Part shown: one piece after another, positions 11,016 through 21,384 of the stretch
Numbering within the stretch: position 1 is the stretch's first letter
How the letters are laid out: each line of letters begins with the position of its first letter
Notes under the pieces: model-generated
The model's database searches: none
What the model saw: the letters and a program-made list of their open reading frames with translations, nothing else
What the model was told of the DNA's origin: nothing
Assembly (NCBI GenBank): GCA_001897755.1
Contig: MKUJ01000007.1
Span: 30,549-94,548, forward strand
DNA from: Afipia sp. 64-13
Lineage (GTDB): Bacteria > Pseudomonadota > Alphaproteobacteria > Rhizobiales > Xanthobacteraceae
Length of the DNA stretch: 64,000 bases
Direction of reading: 5' to 3'
Translations under genes and position numbers: made by a program

Positions 11016-12116
11016 ATGGGTGCCCCCACGCATATGCCGCGATCGGCCTGGATCTTTCCGGCGCTCGCCAGTGCGTTTTTTGTTGTGACCGCCATTCCAT
11101 CGCTCGGCATCGGCTTCACGCCGTCCATCGGCGGACTGGTGTTTGCGGCGATCCTGCTGGTGATCCTGTTCGGCACGGTGTTCGCCGCCGTCCATCACGC
11201 CGAGGTCATCGCCGAGCGTGTCGGCGAGCCCTACGGCACGCTGCTGCTGACGCTGGCGGTGACTGTCATCGAGGTCGCGCTGATCGCCACCATCATGCTC
11301 GGCGAGAAGTCGGCGCCGACCCTGGCGCGCGATACCGTGTTCGCCGTGGTGATGATCGTCTGCAACGGTCTTGTCGGCATCTGCATTCTGGTCGGCGGTT
11401 TGCGCTATCGCGAGCAGGATTTCCAGGTCACCGGCGCGAACCTCTATCTCAGCGTGCTGATCGTGTTCGCGACCATCACGCTGATCATGCCGAACTATAC
11501 GCTGACGACGCCGGGGCCGGTCTATTCCGCAACCCAACTCGGGTTCGTCAGCGTCGTCACCATCATCCTGTATGGCGTTTTTCTCTATACCCAGACCGTT
11601 CGCCATCGTGATTATTTCATCTTCGGCGAGAGGGACGACGACGCTCACGCCGTGACCTCGCCCGGCGTGTTGATCGCGAGCGCGGTGTTGCTGCTGGTTT
11701 CGCTGGTCGCCGTGGTGTTGCTGGCCAAGGTGTTTTCGCAGGTGGTCGATGCCGGTGCGGCGGCGATCAACGCGCCGCCGGCCTTTGCCGGCATTGTCGT
11801 TGCCGCATTGGTGCTGTTGCCGGAGAGCATTGCTGCGCTGGGCGCGGCGCGCAAGAACGACCTGCAGAAGAGCATCAACCTCGCGCTCGGCTCCTCGCTC
11901 GCCACCATCGGCCTGACCATTCCGGCGGTCTCGGCGACGGCGTATGTTCTCGATAAACCACTGGTTCTCGGCCTCGGCCCGCAGGAAATGGTGCTGCTGG
12001 TCATCACCATCTTGCTCAGCCTGCTCACCTTCGGGACCGGCCGCAGCAACATCCTGTTCGGCATGGTTCACACGCTTGTGTTCGCGATGTTTCTCTTCCT
12101 GGTGTTCGCGCCTTAA
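11016..12116 (+). CDS. Calcium:proton antiporter / CaCA family (ChaA, y4hA-like)
   Basis: Multi-TM CaCA signature VTVIEVALIATIMLGE and VLLPESIAALGAARKNDLQKSINLALGSSLATIGLTIP. Confidence 0.85.
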   Translation: MGAPTHMPRSAWIFPALASAFFVVTAIPSLGIGFTPSIGGLVFAAILLVILFGTVFAAVHHAEVIAERVGEPYGTLLLTLAVTVIEVALIATIMLGEKSAPTLARDTVFAVVMIVCNGLVGICILVGGLRYREQDFQVTGANLYLSVLIVFATITLIMPNYTLTTPGPVYSATQLGFVSVVTIILYGVFLYTQTVRHRDYFIFGERDDDAHAVTSPGVLIASAVLLLVSLVAVVLLAKVFSQVVDAGAAAINAPPAFAGIVVAALVLLPESIAALGAARKNDLQKSINLALGSSLATIGLTIPAVSATAYVLDKPLVLGLGPQEMVLLVITILLSLLTFGTGRSNILFGMVHTLVFAMFLFLVFAP

Positions 12117-12232
12117 CCGTCCGAAAAGTTTTCAAACCTACACCGCCTCCGATTGCCACCGATCGGTCGCAGTTGATCCCTTAATCGGCCCCAAAGTTCC
12201 GGCATGCAGACGGCGCGCGGGGAAGTGGTTTG

Positions 12233-13063
12233 ATGATGATCAGGAAATTGCTGTCGAAATATTTCATGGAAGTGATCCCTTCCATCGTCGCGACCGTGGT
12301 CGGCGCTTACATCGTCACGCATTACATCAACGCCAGGCCCGCCGCCGACAACAAGCCGCCCGCCGCGGCTGCCGCTCCCGCCGTGCCTGCCAAATCCGAG
12401 GCCGCCAAGTCCGAGCTATCCAAGCCTGAGCTCGCCCGGAGCGAGCCTGTGCGTTCGGAGGCTCGCAAGCCTGAGCCGGCGAAGTCGGAAACCGCGAAGG
12501 CCGACGAAACCGATACGCCGAACGAGAAGGCCGCGTCCCGCAATCCGCGCCATCACCCGCTCGCCGCGAAGGAGAAGGCCGCTGCCAAGTCCGCCGCGCC
12601 GGCGGAAGCCGCTTCCGCCGAGGATCGGCGTGACGCCAATGACATCGCGCGGGCCGCCATCGAGCGCCTGCGCGCCGAGCAGCCGCGCGCGGCGGAGGCA
12701 ACCAGATCGCTTGATAGCAAGACCGCAGACAAGATGCCCGAGCGCGCCAGGGTCAATGCGGTCGTCTATACGCCTCCTCCGGCGGTGGTCGCGCCGGCGA
12801 CTGTCGTGGCGCCCGTGCAGTCACTACCGCCCGCCGCCGCCACGGCGCAGCCTCCGGTGCGGGAGATCGCGATCCCGGCGGCTCCGATGCCGGTCGCGAC
12901 GCCATCGCCGGTCCGGACGATGGATGATGAACGTGCGGGCCTCACGCCGCCCGCCGACATTCCCGAGCGTCCGCTGGATCTGCGCGCCAAGGATAATAAA
13001 TCGGTCGCCGAAGACGTGGTGTCCGCCGCGCGCTCGGTGTTGCAGTCGGTGGTGCCGCACTAG
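12233..13063 (+). CDS. Hypothetical single-pass membrane protein with Ala/Lys/Pro/Glu-rich extended region
   Basis: N-terminal TM (VIPSIVATVVGAYIVTHYI) then low-complexity K/P/S/E repeats; open 277-codon frame. Confidence 0.6.
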   Translation: MMIRKLLSKYFMEVIPSIVATVVGAYIVTHYINARPAADNKPPAAAAAPAVPAKSEAAKSELSKPELARSEPVRSEARKPEPAKSETAKADETDTPNEKAASRNPRHHPLAAKEKAAAKSAAPAEAASAEDRRDANDIARAAIERLRAEQPRAAEATRSLDSKTADKMPERARVNAVVYTPPPAVVAPATVVAPVQSLPPAAATAQPPVREIAIPAAPMPVATPSPVRTMDDERAGLTPPADIPERPLDLRAKDNKSVAEDVVSAARSVLQSVVPH

Positions 13064-14220
13064 GCTTTGGCAGCCGCCTTGCGAACGGTCTTCTTCGGCT
13101 TCTTCGCGGGCGGTTTTTTCGAGGGGGCGGGCTGCTGCTGCGGGACCGCGACCTGTTCGAGAAACTCCTTCACCGTGCTGACATGGCCGGCATTGCTTGC
13201 CAGATAGCCGGGAAGCGTGGCGACGGCGTCGTGAAATTCACTACCCTTCATGATCTCGATGATGCGTTGCATCGGTTCGGTCTCGAGGAATGAGCGGCGT
13301 CCGACGAAAAAATAATCCTCGGTCAGCAGGCGAATGAAATCGAGCCCGAACTGGCGTGCGGCGGCTTCCACGCCGAAACAGGCGTCGGCCATGTCGCTGG
13401 CGACATAGGCCGCAACCGCTGCGTGGGTGAATTCCATCTGCTGCGCGTCGTTGATCCTGGACGGTTTGATCTTGCTGAGGTCGAGCAACTGGTCGAACAG
13501 CAGGCGCGTTCCTGAATCGTGATCGCGGTTGACGAAACGGGCTTTCCGCTCGATGAGATCGTTCAGCGAGTTGATCTTCAGCGGATTGCCGCGCCGGACC
13601 ATCAGTCCCATCTCGCGCGTCACGAAACTGATGACGCGGTCTTCCCGCGGGTCGAGCCATTCGGCGAGAGTTGCGATGTTGCGCGGACGCAGTTCGCCGC
13701 GCGGCAGATGCACGCCCGACAGATCGCATGCGCCCTGTGCCAGCGACACCAGCGAGTTCTGGTTGCTGACATAACGCAGGTCGACGCCGATGCCGGGTAC
13801 GCGATCGAAAAGTTCGCGCAGCTTGGACACCGCAAAGCCGTGGCTGGCGTGTACGCGGATCACCGATGGCTGCTGATGCAGGAACGGCTTGATCTCGGTA
13901 GCGAGCTCCTGCGCGAGGTTTTCAAGCTGCAGGCCGAGGCGCGCCTCGAGCCGCTGGCCGGCCCACACCAGCCTTTCGCCGAACGGCGTCAGCGTGGTGC
14001 CTTTGCCCCGTTGCCGTTCCACCAGCGGCACGCCGAAGAAGTCGGACCATTGCTCGATCAGATTCCACACATGCCGATACGACAGGCGCGCATGTGCCGC
14101 CGCGCTGGTGAGTTTCCCGGTTTGCCGGATCTCATTGAGGATTCCGAGCATCACCACTGCGGTCTGCGGGCTACCCTCCTTGTGAAACCGCCAGATGGTT
14201 TCGATCTCGATGTTCAGCAC
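13060..14220 (-). CDS. Transcriptional regulator: ModE-like N-terminal HTH fused to periplasmic-binding-like substrate domain
   Basis: GKLTSAAAHARLSYRHVWNLIEQWSDFFGVPLVERQRGKGTTLTPFGERL, then PBP-like domain. Confidence 0.8.
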   Translation of the reverse strand: MLNIEIETIWRFHKEGSPQTAVVMLGILNEIRQTGKLTSAAAHARLSYRHVWNLIEQWSDFFGVPLVERQRGKGTTLTPFGERLVWAGQRLEARLGLQLENLAQELATEIKPFLHQQPSVIRVHASHGFAVSKLRELFDRVPGIGVDLRYVSNQNSLVSLAQGACDLSGVHLPRGELRPRNIATLAEWLDPREDRVISFVTREMGLMVRRGNPLKINSLNDLIERKARFVNRDHDSGTRLLFDQLLDLSKIKPSRINDAQQMEFTHAAVAAYVASDMADACFGVEAAARQFGLDFIRLLTEDYFFVGRRSFLETEPMQRIIEIMKGSEFHDAVATLPGYLASNAGHVSTVKEFLEQVAVPQQQPAPSKKPPAKKPKKTVRKAAAKA

Positions 14221-14331
14221 GGTGCCTCTCTATATGAATTTTTGATCATATCAGCCAAGGACATCGGCGTGATTTATCATATTTACCAAAGGATATTTCC
14301 TTCCCATGCTGGATGCAACAACGGAGGAAAT

Positions 14332-15822
14332 ATGATGTCATTAGCATATAAGCTGGACCATGCCGAAACGCGCGCCGACGCACACATCCCGAGCAAGCTG
14401 CTCCTGATCGACGGTCGTCACGTCGCATCGGCATCCGGCCGGACCTTCAAGTCGATCAATCCGGCGACGGAAGAGGTGATCGCAACGGTCGCGGAGGCCG
14501 GCGAGGCCGACGTCAATCGCGCGGTCGCCGCCGCGCGCCGCGCCTTCGAGGGGCGGTGGCGCACCATGCGCGCGGCCGAGCGCGGTCACATCCTGCTGCG
14601 GCTTGCGGACCTGATGACGCGGCACGCCGACGAGATCGCCCGGCTGGAAAGCCTCGATGCCGGCAAGCCAATCGCCGGCGTTCTGCGTCAGGATCTTCCC
14701 GCCGCGATCGATACGCTGACCTACTATGCCGGTTGGGCCGACAAGATCCTGGGCGAAGTGGTGCCGACCCGCGACGACGCGCTGACCTACACGATGCGCG
14801 AGCCGGTCGGCGTGGTGGCGGCGATCGTGCCGTGGAATTTCCCGCTGATGATCGGCATGTGGAAGCTCGCGCCGGCGCTCGCATGCGGTTGCACCGTGGT
14901 GATGAAGCCGGCGGAGCTTACCTCGCTGTCGGCGCTTCGGATCGGCGAGCTTGCGCTCGAGGCCGGTCTGCCGACCGGCGTTCTCAACATCGTGCCGGGT
15001 CCGGGGCGCGTCGTGGGCGACGCGCTGGTCAATCATCCGGACGTCGACATGGTGACCTTCACCGGCTCGCCGGGTGTCGGACGCGGAATCATGCGCGGTG
15101 CCGCCGGCAGCTTCAAGCGCGTGTCGCTGGAGCTTGGCGGCAAGTCGGCCAATGTCATTTTCGACGATGCCGACCTCGTGGCCGCGACCCGCGCGGCGGC
15201 GTCCGGAATCTTCTTCAACGCCGGTCAGGTCTGCTCGGCGGGCTCGCGCGTGCTGGTGCAGGAGAAGGTCTATGACGAAGTCGTCGAGCGCCTGACACAA
15301 CGCGCCAGGTCGTTGCGGATGGGCGATCTGTCCGATCGCGCCACCTCGCTTGGGCCGGTGATTTCCGAGAAGCAGATGAACAGCATTCTCGATTACGTCG
15401 ATATCGGCCAGAAGGAGGGCGCTACGCTGGTCACCGGCGGTCAGCGGGTCGGTGAGCGGGGTTATTTCATCAGCCCGGCGGTGTTCGCGAACGTCGAGCA
15501 CGAGATGCGGATTTCGCAGGAGGAGATCTTCGGGCCGGTGGTCAGCGTCATCAAGTTCAAGGATGAGGACGACGCGATCCGCATTGCCAACGGCACCGCG
15601 TTCAGTCTCGCCGCCGGCGCGTGGAGCAAGGATATCGGCCGCCTGCAGCGGTTCGCCAAGCGCGCCAAGGCGGGCACGGTGTGGCTCAACACCTACGGCT
15701 ACACCAATGTGCGTCTGCCGTGGGGCGGGTCGGGCGATTCCGGCCTGGGCCGCGAGCATGGCACCGCCGCGCTCGAACATTTCACCGAACCGAAGGCGGT
15801 GTGGCTCAATCTGAACGGCTAG
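14332..15822 (+). CDS. NAD-dependent aldehyde dehydrogenase family protein
   Basis: VSLELGGKSANVIFDDADL, FFNAGQVCSAGSRVLV catalytic Cys, PWNFPLMIGMWKLAPAL; RBS GGAGGAAAT. Confidence 0.92.
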   Translation: MMSLAYKLDHAETRADAHIPSKLLLIDGRHVASASGRTFKSINPATEEVIATVAEAGEADVNRAVAAARRAFEGRWRTMRAAERGHILLRLADLMTRHADEIARLESLDAGKPIAGVLRQDLPAAIDTLTYYAGWADKILGEVVPTRDDALTYTMREPVGVVAAIVPWNFPLMIGMWKLAPALACGCTVVMKPAELTSLSALRIGELALEAGLPTGVLNIVPGPGRVVGDALVNHPDVDMVTFTGSPGVGRGIMRGAAGSFKRVSLELGGKSANVIFDDADLVAATRAAASGIFFNAGQVCSAGSRVLVQEKVYDEVVERLTQRARSLRMGDLSDRATSLGPVISEKQMNSILDYVDIGQKEGATLVTGGQRVGERGYFISPAVFANVEHEMRISQEEIFGPVVSVIKFKDEDDAIRIANGTAFSLAAGAWSKDIGRLQRFAKRAKAGTVWLNTYGYTNVRLPWGGSGDSGLGREHGTAALEHFTEPKAVWLNLNG

Positions 15823-15852
15823 AGTCTGTTTCAACTGCGTTGAAACAGACTC
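15822..15852. terminator. Perfect 13-bp hairpin after the aldehyde dehydrogenase gene
   Basis: GAGTCTGTTTCAA-CTGCG-TTGAAACAGACTC starting at the stop codon; downstream T-rich CTTTTTGTTT. Confidence 0.55.
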
Positions 15853-15874
15853 GTCGCTTATCTTTTTGTTTGAT

Positions 15875-15925
15875 CGAGCATGATCTTTTTCGAAAACCGG
15901 TTTCCGCTTTTCGGGGGCATGCTCT
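15875..15925. repeat. Rhizobiales dispersed intergenic palindromic repeat
   Basis: GAGCATGATCTTTTTCGAAAACCGGTTTCCGCTTTTCGGGGGCATGCTC; matches my recollection of a very common Bradyrhizobium-type intergenic repeat. Confidence 0.7.
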
Positions 15926-15981
15926 AGCGGCTAGTCGCCGGGCAGGCCTGTCCGGCTTGCGGGCGTCCACCTCTTCAAAGC

Positions 15982-16012
15982 AAAAACGCGGGCTTGTGGC
16001 CCGCGTTTTTGT
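15982..16012. terminator. Bidirectional terminator 3' of rpsU
   Basis: AAAAACGCGGGC-TTGTG-GCCCGCGTTTTTG. Confidence 0.85.
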
Positions 16013-16033
16013 TTTTGAAAATTGTCGGACGGC

Positions 16034-16327
16034 TTAGCGCGGAGCGCGCGGCCCGGCGCTGCGGCCGGCAGCACCACGATCGCCGCCGGGGCCGGCACCG
16101 AACACCGGCTTCGGCTTCATCGGCAGCAGGCCTTCGCGCTGCAGCTTCTTGCGCGCCAGCTTGCGGGCGCGGCGAACGGCTTCCGCCTTCTCGCGGGCCT
16201 TCTTTTCCGACGGCTTTTCGTAATGACCGCGAAGCTTCATTTCGCGGAAAATGCCCTCGCGCTGCATCTTCTTCTTCAGCGCCTTGAGAGCCTGGTCGAC
16301 ATTGTTATCGCGAACGAGAACCTGCAC
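16034..16327 (-). CDS. rpsU: 30S ribosomal protein S21 (GTG start)
   Basis: [61 protein letters not shown]; family N-terminus places the start at GTG 16327. Confidence 0.95.
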   Translation of the reverse strand: MQVLVRDNNVDQALKALKKKMQREGIFREMKLRGHYEKPSEKKAREKAEAVRRARKLARKKLQREGLLPMKPKPVFGAGPGGDRGAAGRSAGPRAPR

Positions 16328-16592
16328 GCGGCATCCTTTACGGTTCAAAAGCTTGAAAATGGGGACGTAAGAAAGGGTCGCCAAAGGCAAAGCCCTTCAC
16401 GTCGAAGCCCGGTTTCTACCAGATCAGGGGGCGGGTGTCCACGTCTGTGGACAGGGTTTTTGGGGGATACGAATGTCGCAAATCCGGGGCAAATTGGGGC
16501 GATCAGGATCTGATTCTCCGGATTTTAGAGAGTTCAAATCCCGGAATCAGGGCTCTGTTCCACAGATCGGTCACCGTTCCGGGAGACGAGAG

Positions 16593-17309
16593 ATGAACGC
16601 GAAAAAATATGCCGCCGAGCTGATCGGCACCTTCTGGCTTACCTTCGCGGGCTGCGGCAGCGCGGTCCTGGCGGCGGCCTTTCCGCAGGTCGGCATCGGA
16701 CTGCTGGGCGTGGCGTTCACCTTCGGCCTCAGCGTCGTCACTATGGCTTTCGCCATCGGCCATATTTCCGGCTGCCATCTCAACCCCGCTGTGACGGTCG
16801 GGCTGGCGGCGGGTGGCCGCTTCCCGAGCAGCCAGATCGTTCCCTACATCATCGCGCAGGTGCTTGGCGCGATCCTCGGTGCGGCGGTGCTTTATGTCAT
16901 CGCCAGCGGCAAAGCGGGCTTCGATCTCGCCGGCGGTTTCGCCTCCAACGGCTATGGCGATCACTCGCCCGGTAAATACGGACTGATGGCCGGTTTCGTC
17001 TGCGAGGTGGTCATGACCGCGATGTTCCTGTTCGTCATCATGGGCGCGACCCATGGCAAGGCCCCGGCAGGCTTCGCGCCGCTCGCCATCGGTTTCGCGC
17101 TTGTCATGATTCATCTCGTCAGCATTCCGGTCACCAATACCTCGGTGAATCCGGCGCGCAGCACCGCTCCCGCTTTGTTCGTCGGCGGCTGGGCGGTGCA
17201 GCAGCTCTGGCTGTTCTGGGTCGCGCCGCTGATCGGCGGCGTCATCGGCGGTGTGGTCTATCGCTGGCTGAGCGACGAGCCGGCCGGCATCGTCGAGGGG
17301 CGGACGTAG
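16593..17309 (+). CDS. aqpZ: Aquaporin Z
   Basis: [24 protein letters not shown] and NPARS motifs. Confidence 0.95.
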   Translation: MNAKKYAAELIGTFWLTFAGCGSAVLAAAFPQVGIGLLGVAFTFGLSVVTMAFAIGHISGCHLNPAVTVGLAAGGRFPSSQIVPYIIAQVLGAILGAAVLYVIASGKAGFDLAGGFASNGYGDHSPGKYGLMAGFVCEVVMTAMFLFVIMGATHGKAPAGFAPLAIGFALVMIHLVSIPVTNTSVNPARSTAPALFVGGWAVQQLWLFWVAPLIGGVIGGVVYRWLSDEPAGIVEGRT

Positions 17310-17341
17310 GGGCTTCAGCCTCACCTCCGATATAACGGCTG

Positions 17342-17477
17342 ACGCGTTTCAGTTTTGATGGAAACGGGATTCGTCATTGCCGGGCTTGCCCGGCAATCCA
17401 TCCTTCAAAAATTTTTCTTTGCGATGGATGCGCGGGTCAAGCCCGCGCATGACGTTCCGAGCAAACTGAAACACGCG
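17342..17477. repeat. Nested palindromic repeat between aqpZ and purK 3' ends
   Basis: Outer CGCGTTTCAGTTT...AAACTGAAACaCGCG; inner CGTCAT...ATGACG and ATCCATC...GATGGAT with two GC hairpins. Confidence 0.7.
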
Positions 17478-17478
17478 A

Positions 17479-18573
17479 TTAGCGCGGCTTCACCTCGGTA
17501 ACATGCCCCATCTTGCGGCCGGGCCGCGGGGTGCCCTTGCCGTAGAGATGGACGGTGGCGCCGGGCCTGGTCAGCCACTGTCCGTAATCCAGAACCTCGT
17601 TCCCGATCAGGTTGGTCATGGTCACCGAACCATGACGCACCGGCTGGGCCAGCGGCCAGCCCGCGATCGCGCGGATGTGCTGCTCGAACTGCGAGACCGA
17701 AGCGCCGTCCAGCGTCCAGTGTCCTGAATTATGGACGCGCGGTGCGATCTCGTTGACCAGCAGGGTCGGTTCCTTGCCGCTGGTCACGACGAACAGCTCC
17801 ACCGCCAGCACGCCGACATAGTCGAGGGCGGTCGCGATCTTGCCGGCGATGTCGCGGGCCTGCGCGGCTAGCGCTTCGGAAATGGCTGCGGGGGCGTGCG
17901 AGGTCTTCAGGATGTGGTCTTTGTGCACGTTCTCGGTGACGTCGAAGCAGACCACCTCGCCATTGGCGCCGCGGGCGGCGATGACCGAAACCTCGCGCTC
18001 GAACGGGACGAAGCCCTCGAGGATGGCCGATTTGGTGGCAAGCCCCTGCCAGATGATCCGCGGATCGTCGCCTTCGCGGACGAGGATTTGGCCCTTGCCG
18101 TCATAGCCGAAACGGCGCGTCTTCAGCACGGCGGGCAAGCCGATTTTGCCGATGGCGTCGATCAGGTCCTGCGCTGAGGCGACGCTGGCGTAGGGCGCGG
18201 TCGGGATGCCGAGCGCGGTGACGAAATCCTTCTCGGCGATCCGGTCCTGCGTGGTCTCCAGCACCTTGGTGTTGGGCAGCACCGGGCGCCGCGCCGACAG
18301 GATCATCGCGGTGGCGGCGGGCACGTTCTCGAATTCGTAGGTGATGACGTCGACGTCGGCGGCGAACAGTTCCAGCGCCTCGACGTCGGCATATTCGGCA
18401 CAGGTCGCGTGTTGCACCACGTCGAAGGCGGGCGAGTCCGGATCGGGAGAAAACACCTGGGCCTTGAGGCCAAGACGGGCCGCGGCCAATGCCAGCATCC
18501 GTCCCAATTGTCCGCCGCCGAGAATTCCGATGGTGTCGCCGGGCTTCAGCGCCACCTGCTTGTTCGATGTCAC
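17479..18573 (-). CDS. purK: 5-(carboxyamino)imidazole ribonucleotide synthase
   Basis: [24 protein letters not shown]-grasp [26 protein letters not shown]. Confidence 0.96.
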   Translation of the reverse strand: MTSNKQVALKPGDTIGILGGGQLGRMLALAAARLGLKAQVFSPDPDSPAFDVVQHATCAEYADVEALELFAADVDVITYEFENVPAATAMILSARRPVLPNTKVLETTQDRIAEKDFVTALGIPTAPYASVASAQDLIDAIGKIGLPAVLKTRRFGYDGKGQILVREGDDPRIIWQGLATKSAILEGFVPFEREVSVIAARGANGEVVCFDVTENVHKDHILKTSHAPAAISEALAAQARDIAGKIATALDYVGVLAVELFVVTSGKEPTLLVNEIAPRVHNSGHWTLDGASVSQFEQHIRAIAGWPLAQPVRHGSVTMTNLIGNEVLDYGQWLTRPGATVHLYGKGTPRPGRKMGHVTEVKPR

Positions 18574-19058
18574 GCGGAATCCTCCGGCCGTTCCTTGACG
18601 GCCTCGGTCTGTTGCTTGCGCCAGGCGGCGAGCCGTGCGGCAAGCTTGGTGTCGGTGAGCGCCAGAACGCTTGCAGCGAGCAGCGCCGCATTGATAGCGC
18701 CGGCCTTGCCGATGGCCAAGGTGCCGACCGGAATGCCGGCGGGCATTTGCACAATTGAATAAAGCGAATCGACGCCCGACAGCGCCTTGGATTCCACCGG
18801 AACGCCGAACACCGGCAGTTCGGTCAGCGCCGCGGTCATGCCGGGCAGATGGGCCGCGCCGCCCGCGCCGGCGACGATGACCTTGAAGCCCGCCGCTTTT
18901 GCCCCCTTGGCGAAGGCATACAGGCGGTCCGGCGTGCGGTGGGCGGAAACGATCAGCCGCTCATGGGCGATCTCAAGCGCGGTCAGCGTGGCGGCGGCAT
19001 GCTGCATGGTCTCCCAGTCGGACTGGCTTCCCATGATGATGGCGACGGGAGGGGACAT
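18570..19058 (-). CDS. purE: 5-(carboxyamino)imidazole ribonucleotide mutase
   Basis: [36 protein letters not shown]; overlaps purK. Confidence 0.96.
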   Translation of the reverse strand: MSPPVAIIMGSQSDWETMQHAAATLTALEIAHERLIVSAHRTPDRLYAFAKGAKAAGFKVIVAGAGGAAHLPGMTAALTELPVFGVPVESKALSGVDSLYSIVQMPAGIPVGTLAIGKAGAINAALLAASVLALTDTKLAARLAAWRKQQTEAVKERPEDSA

Positions 19059-19250
19059 GGCGGCTGGTCAGAGGAATCCGGAAAAAGAGCAAGGGATTAT
19101 AGAGGCGGGCCGGTGCCGGACAACCGGCGCGGGAGCCTCGCTGCATTCATGGTCAATATCGGTAAGTGCCGGCAAAATCCACCGGGAATGCAGCTTTGCC
19201 GAAGCCACGGCCGGCGCGTGACAAAACGGCCACGCGGCCCGATCCGGGTG

Positions 19251-19457
19251 TCAGGCGATGATGTCGGGGGTAATCTGATCTTCCAGAAAGGCGATGCGGT
19301 CGCGCAACTGCAGCTTTCGTTTCTTCAAGCGCTGCAACCGCAGCAGGTCCGGCGCCGGCGAATGCTGCAGCGCCTCGATCGCAGCGTCGAGGTCGCGATG
19401 TTCCTGCTGCAACCTCGCAAGCTCGAGGCCAAATTCGTGATTGTCCTGCTCTGCCAT
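19251..19457 (-). CDS. YdcH family (DUF465) protein
   Basis: EFGLELARLQQEHRDLDAAIEALQ...LLRLQRLKKRKLQLRDRIAFLED. Confidence 0.85.
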   Translation of the reverse strand: MAEQDNHEFGLELARLQQEHRDLDAAIEALQHSPAPDLLRLQRLKKRKLQLRDRIAFLEDQITPDIIA

Positions 19458-19759
19458 GGCGTATCGACTTAAGTGGCGTCCCGACGTGATCGTTTGCGCA
19501 GTGACGCGCAACAGGTAGCTGCATCGCGGACTCAGCCGAACGGTGCCTTGTCTTCATTGCAGAAAAAGCACCCGAGAGCCAGCCGTCCTCAAATAGTCCT
19601 GATTTGGCTAAAATGTCGCAATAGCATTTCAGTACTTCATTGCGAACACGGAGAAATCCGAGCGGTCGTTTCATCTATCCCCAGTCGACAGTTTGAAACG
19701 ATGATGTAGACTGATTTGTCCAGATTTCCACCGGGGCCCACGAGAGAAGGAGACTTCTT

Positions 19760-19945
19760 ATGGCAATTGAGGCGCATCTCGTTGAACTGGAACGCAAGCA
19801 CCGCAGTCTCGAAAACGAGTTGCACGAAGCCCTCCGGCATCTGTCGACCGACGACAGCCGGATCATCGAACTGAAGCGTCGCAAGCTGGTCCTGAAGGAC
19901 GAAATCGAGCGCATCAAACTCGCCAAGGGCGCGACAGTCCACTGA
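19760..19945 (+). CDS. YdcH family (DUF465) protein
   Basis: HLVELERKHRSLENELHEALRHLSTDDSRIIELKRRKLVLKDEIERIK. Confidence 0.88.
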   Translation: MAIEAHLVELERKHRSLENELHEALRHLSTDDSRIIELKRRKLVLKDEIERIKLAKGATVH

Positions 19946-20070
19946 AGCACCGGAATCAAATTCCGCATTCACCTGAAACCGACACTCGCCGGTGATGTCC
20001 CATCATCCGGCGCGTGGTGGATGTACGGAATAATCGGCTTCAGAGCCGGGGCCGGAAATCCGTGCTCCAG

Positions 20071-21174
20071 TCAGGCGTCGAGCAGCGTCATCACATGATC
20101 GGCGATCGCCAGGGATGACGTCAGCCCCGGCGACTCGATGCCGAACAGGTTGATCAATCCGTTGAGCCCGTGAGACTGGCGGTCCTGGATCAGGAAATCC
20201 TGCACCGCGACCGCCGGAGGCACGATCTTGGGCCGGATTCCGGAGTAGGCCGGGATCAGCGCGCCATCCGGCAGATCGGGCCAATAGCGCCGGATCGCCG
20301 GATAGAAGCGCTCCGCGCGTGCCGGATCGACCGCGTAGTCGAGCGTGTCCACCCATTCGACATCCGGACCGAACCGCGCCTGACCGGCCATGTCGAGCGT
20401 CAGATGGACGCCGAGCCCGCCGGGTTCGGGCACCGGATAAATCAGGTGCGAGAACGGGGCCCGCCGGGTGCAACTGAAGTAGTTGCCCTTGGCGAAATAT
20501 GTCGGCGGAATGTGTGCGAGCGGAAGGCTGTCGATCAGGCGCGCCACGGCGGTGGCCTGCAGGCCGGCCGCGTTGACGAGCAGGCGGCATGTCATGGTGA
20601 GAGGCTCTTCACCGCCGGCTTCGACGATGAACCCGCCGGTGTCCGCCTTGACGTGAAGCAACGGGGCGCGGAAGGCGAAAGCCGCCCCGCTATTCTCCGC
20701 ATCGCCGCGTAGCGCCAGCATGTAGGCATGGCTGTCGATGATGCCGGTTGAAGGGGACAGCAGTGCCCCGACACAGGCGAGGGCCGGCTCGCGCGCCTGA
20801 GCCTCGCCGGCGGTGAGCACCTCAAGGTCGGTGACGCCGTTGGCTTCGGCGCGCGCCTTGATCTCCAGCAGTCTGGCGCTTTCCTGCTCCGAGGTGGCGA
20901 CGATCAGCTTGCCGCAGCGGCGATGCGGCACGCCATGAGCGGCGCAGAATTCATACAGGGCCTGTTTGCCGCTGACGCACAGCCGCGCCATCAGGCTGCC
21001 GGCGGGATAATAGATGCCGGCGTGGATCACTTCGCTGTTGCGCGACGAGGTGCCGGTGCCGATGTCTGCCGCCGCCTCCAGCACCACCACCTCTCGGCCG
21101 GCCTGCGCCAGCCGCCGGGCAATCGCCAGACCGACCACTCCCGCTCCGACGACGACGCACTCAATATGATCCAT
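20071..21174 (-). CDS. FAD-dependent oxidoreductase, L-2-hydroxyglutarate oxidase (LhgO)-like
   Basis: [70 protein letters not shown]. Confidence 0.87.
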   Translation of the reverse strand: MDHIECVVVGAGVVGLAIARRLAQAGREVVVLEAAADIGTGTSSRNSEVIHAGIYYPAGSLMARLCVSGKQALYEFCAAHGVPHRRCGKLIVATSEQESARLLEIKARAEANGVTDLEVLTAGEAQAREPALACVGALLSPSTGIIDSHAYMLALRGDAENSGAAFAFRAPLLHVKADTGGFIVEAGGEEPLTMTCRLLVNAAGLQATAVARLIDSLPLAHIPPTYFAKGNYFSCTRRAPFSHLIYPVPEPGGLGVHLTLDMAGQARFGPDVEWVDTLDYAVDPARAERFYPAIRRYWPDLPDGALIPAYSGIRPKIVPPAVAVQDFLIQDRQSHGLNGLINLFGIESPGLTSSLAIADHVMTLLDA

Positions 21175-21384
21175 GCCGCCTCCTGTTGCGGCCGCGGCGG
21201 TGCGGGCGAGCACGCGGTTCAGATTGGGCCGGCATCGGTCAGGGGGACTGTCATTAGGAGGGCGTTAAGCATGCGGGACCAATTGGCTGCGCTTGAGAAA
21301 TAACTGCCCGCTCAGAGGGTACACGTTTACCTGATTCAAACTGCTTCAGCCAGAGACTTCGCATGAAGGTTTCTGCGAGACACA

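Noticed and set aside
13519-14331. N-terminal 271-codon extension of the aldehyde dehydrogenase ORF
   Set aside because: It runs antisense through the divergent regulator; the ALDH family start and GGAGGAAAT RBS are at 14332.
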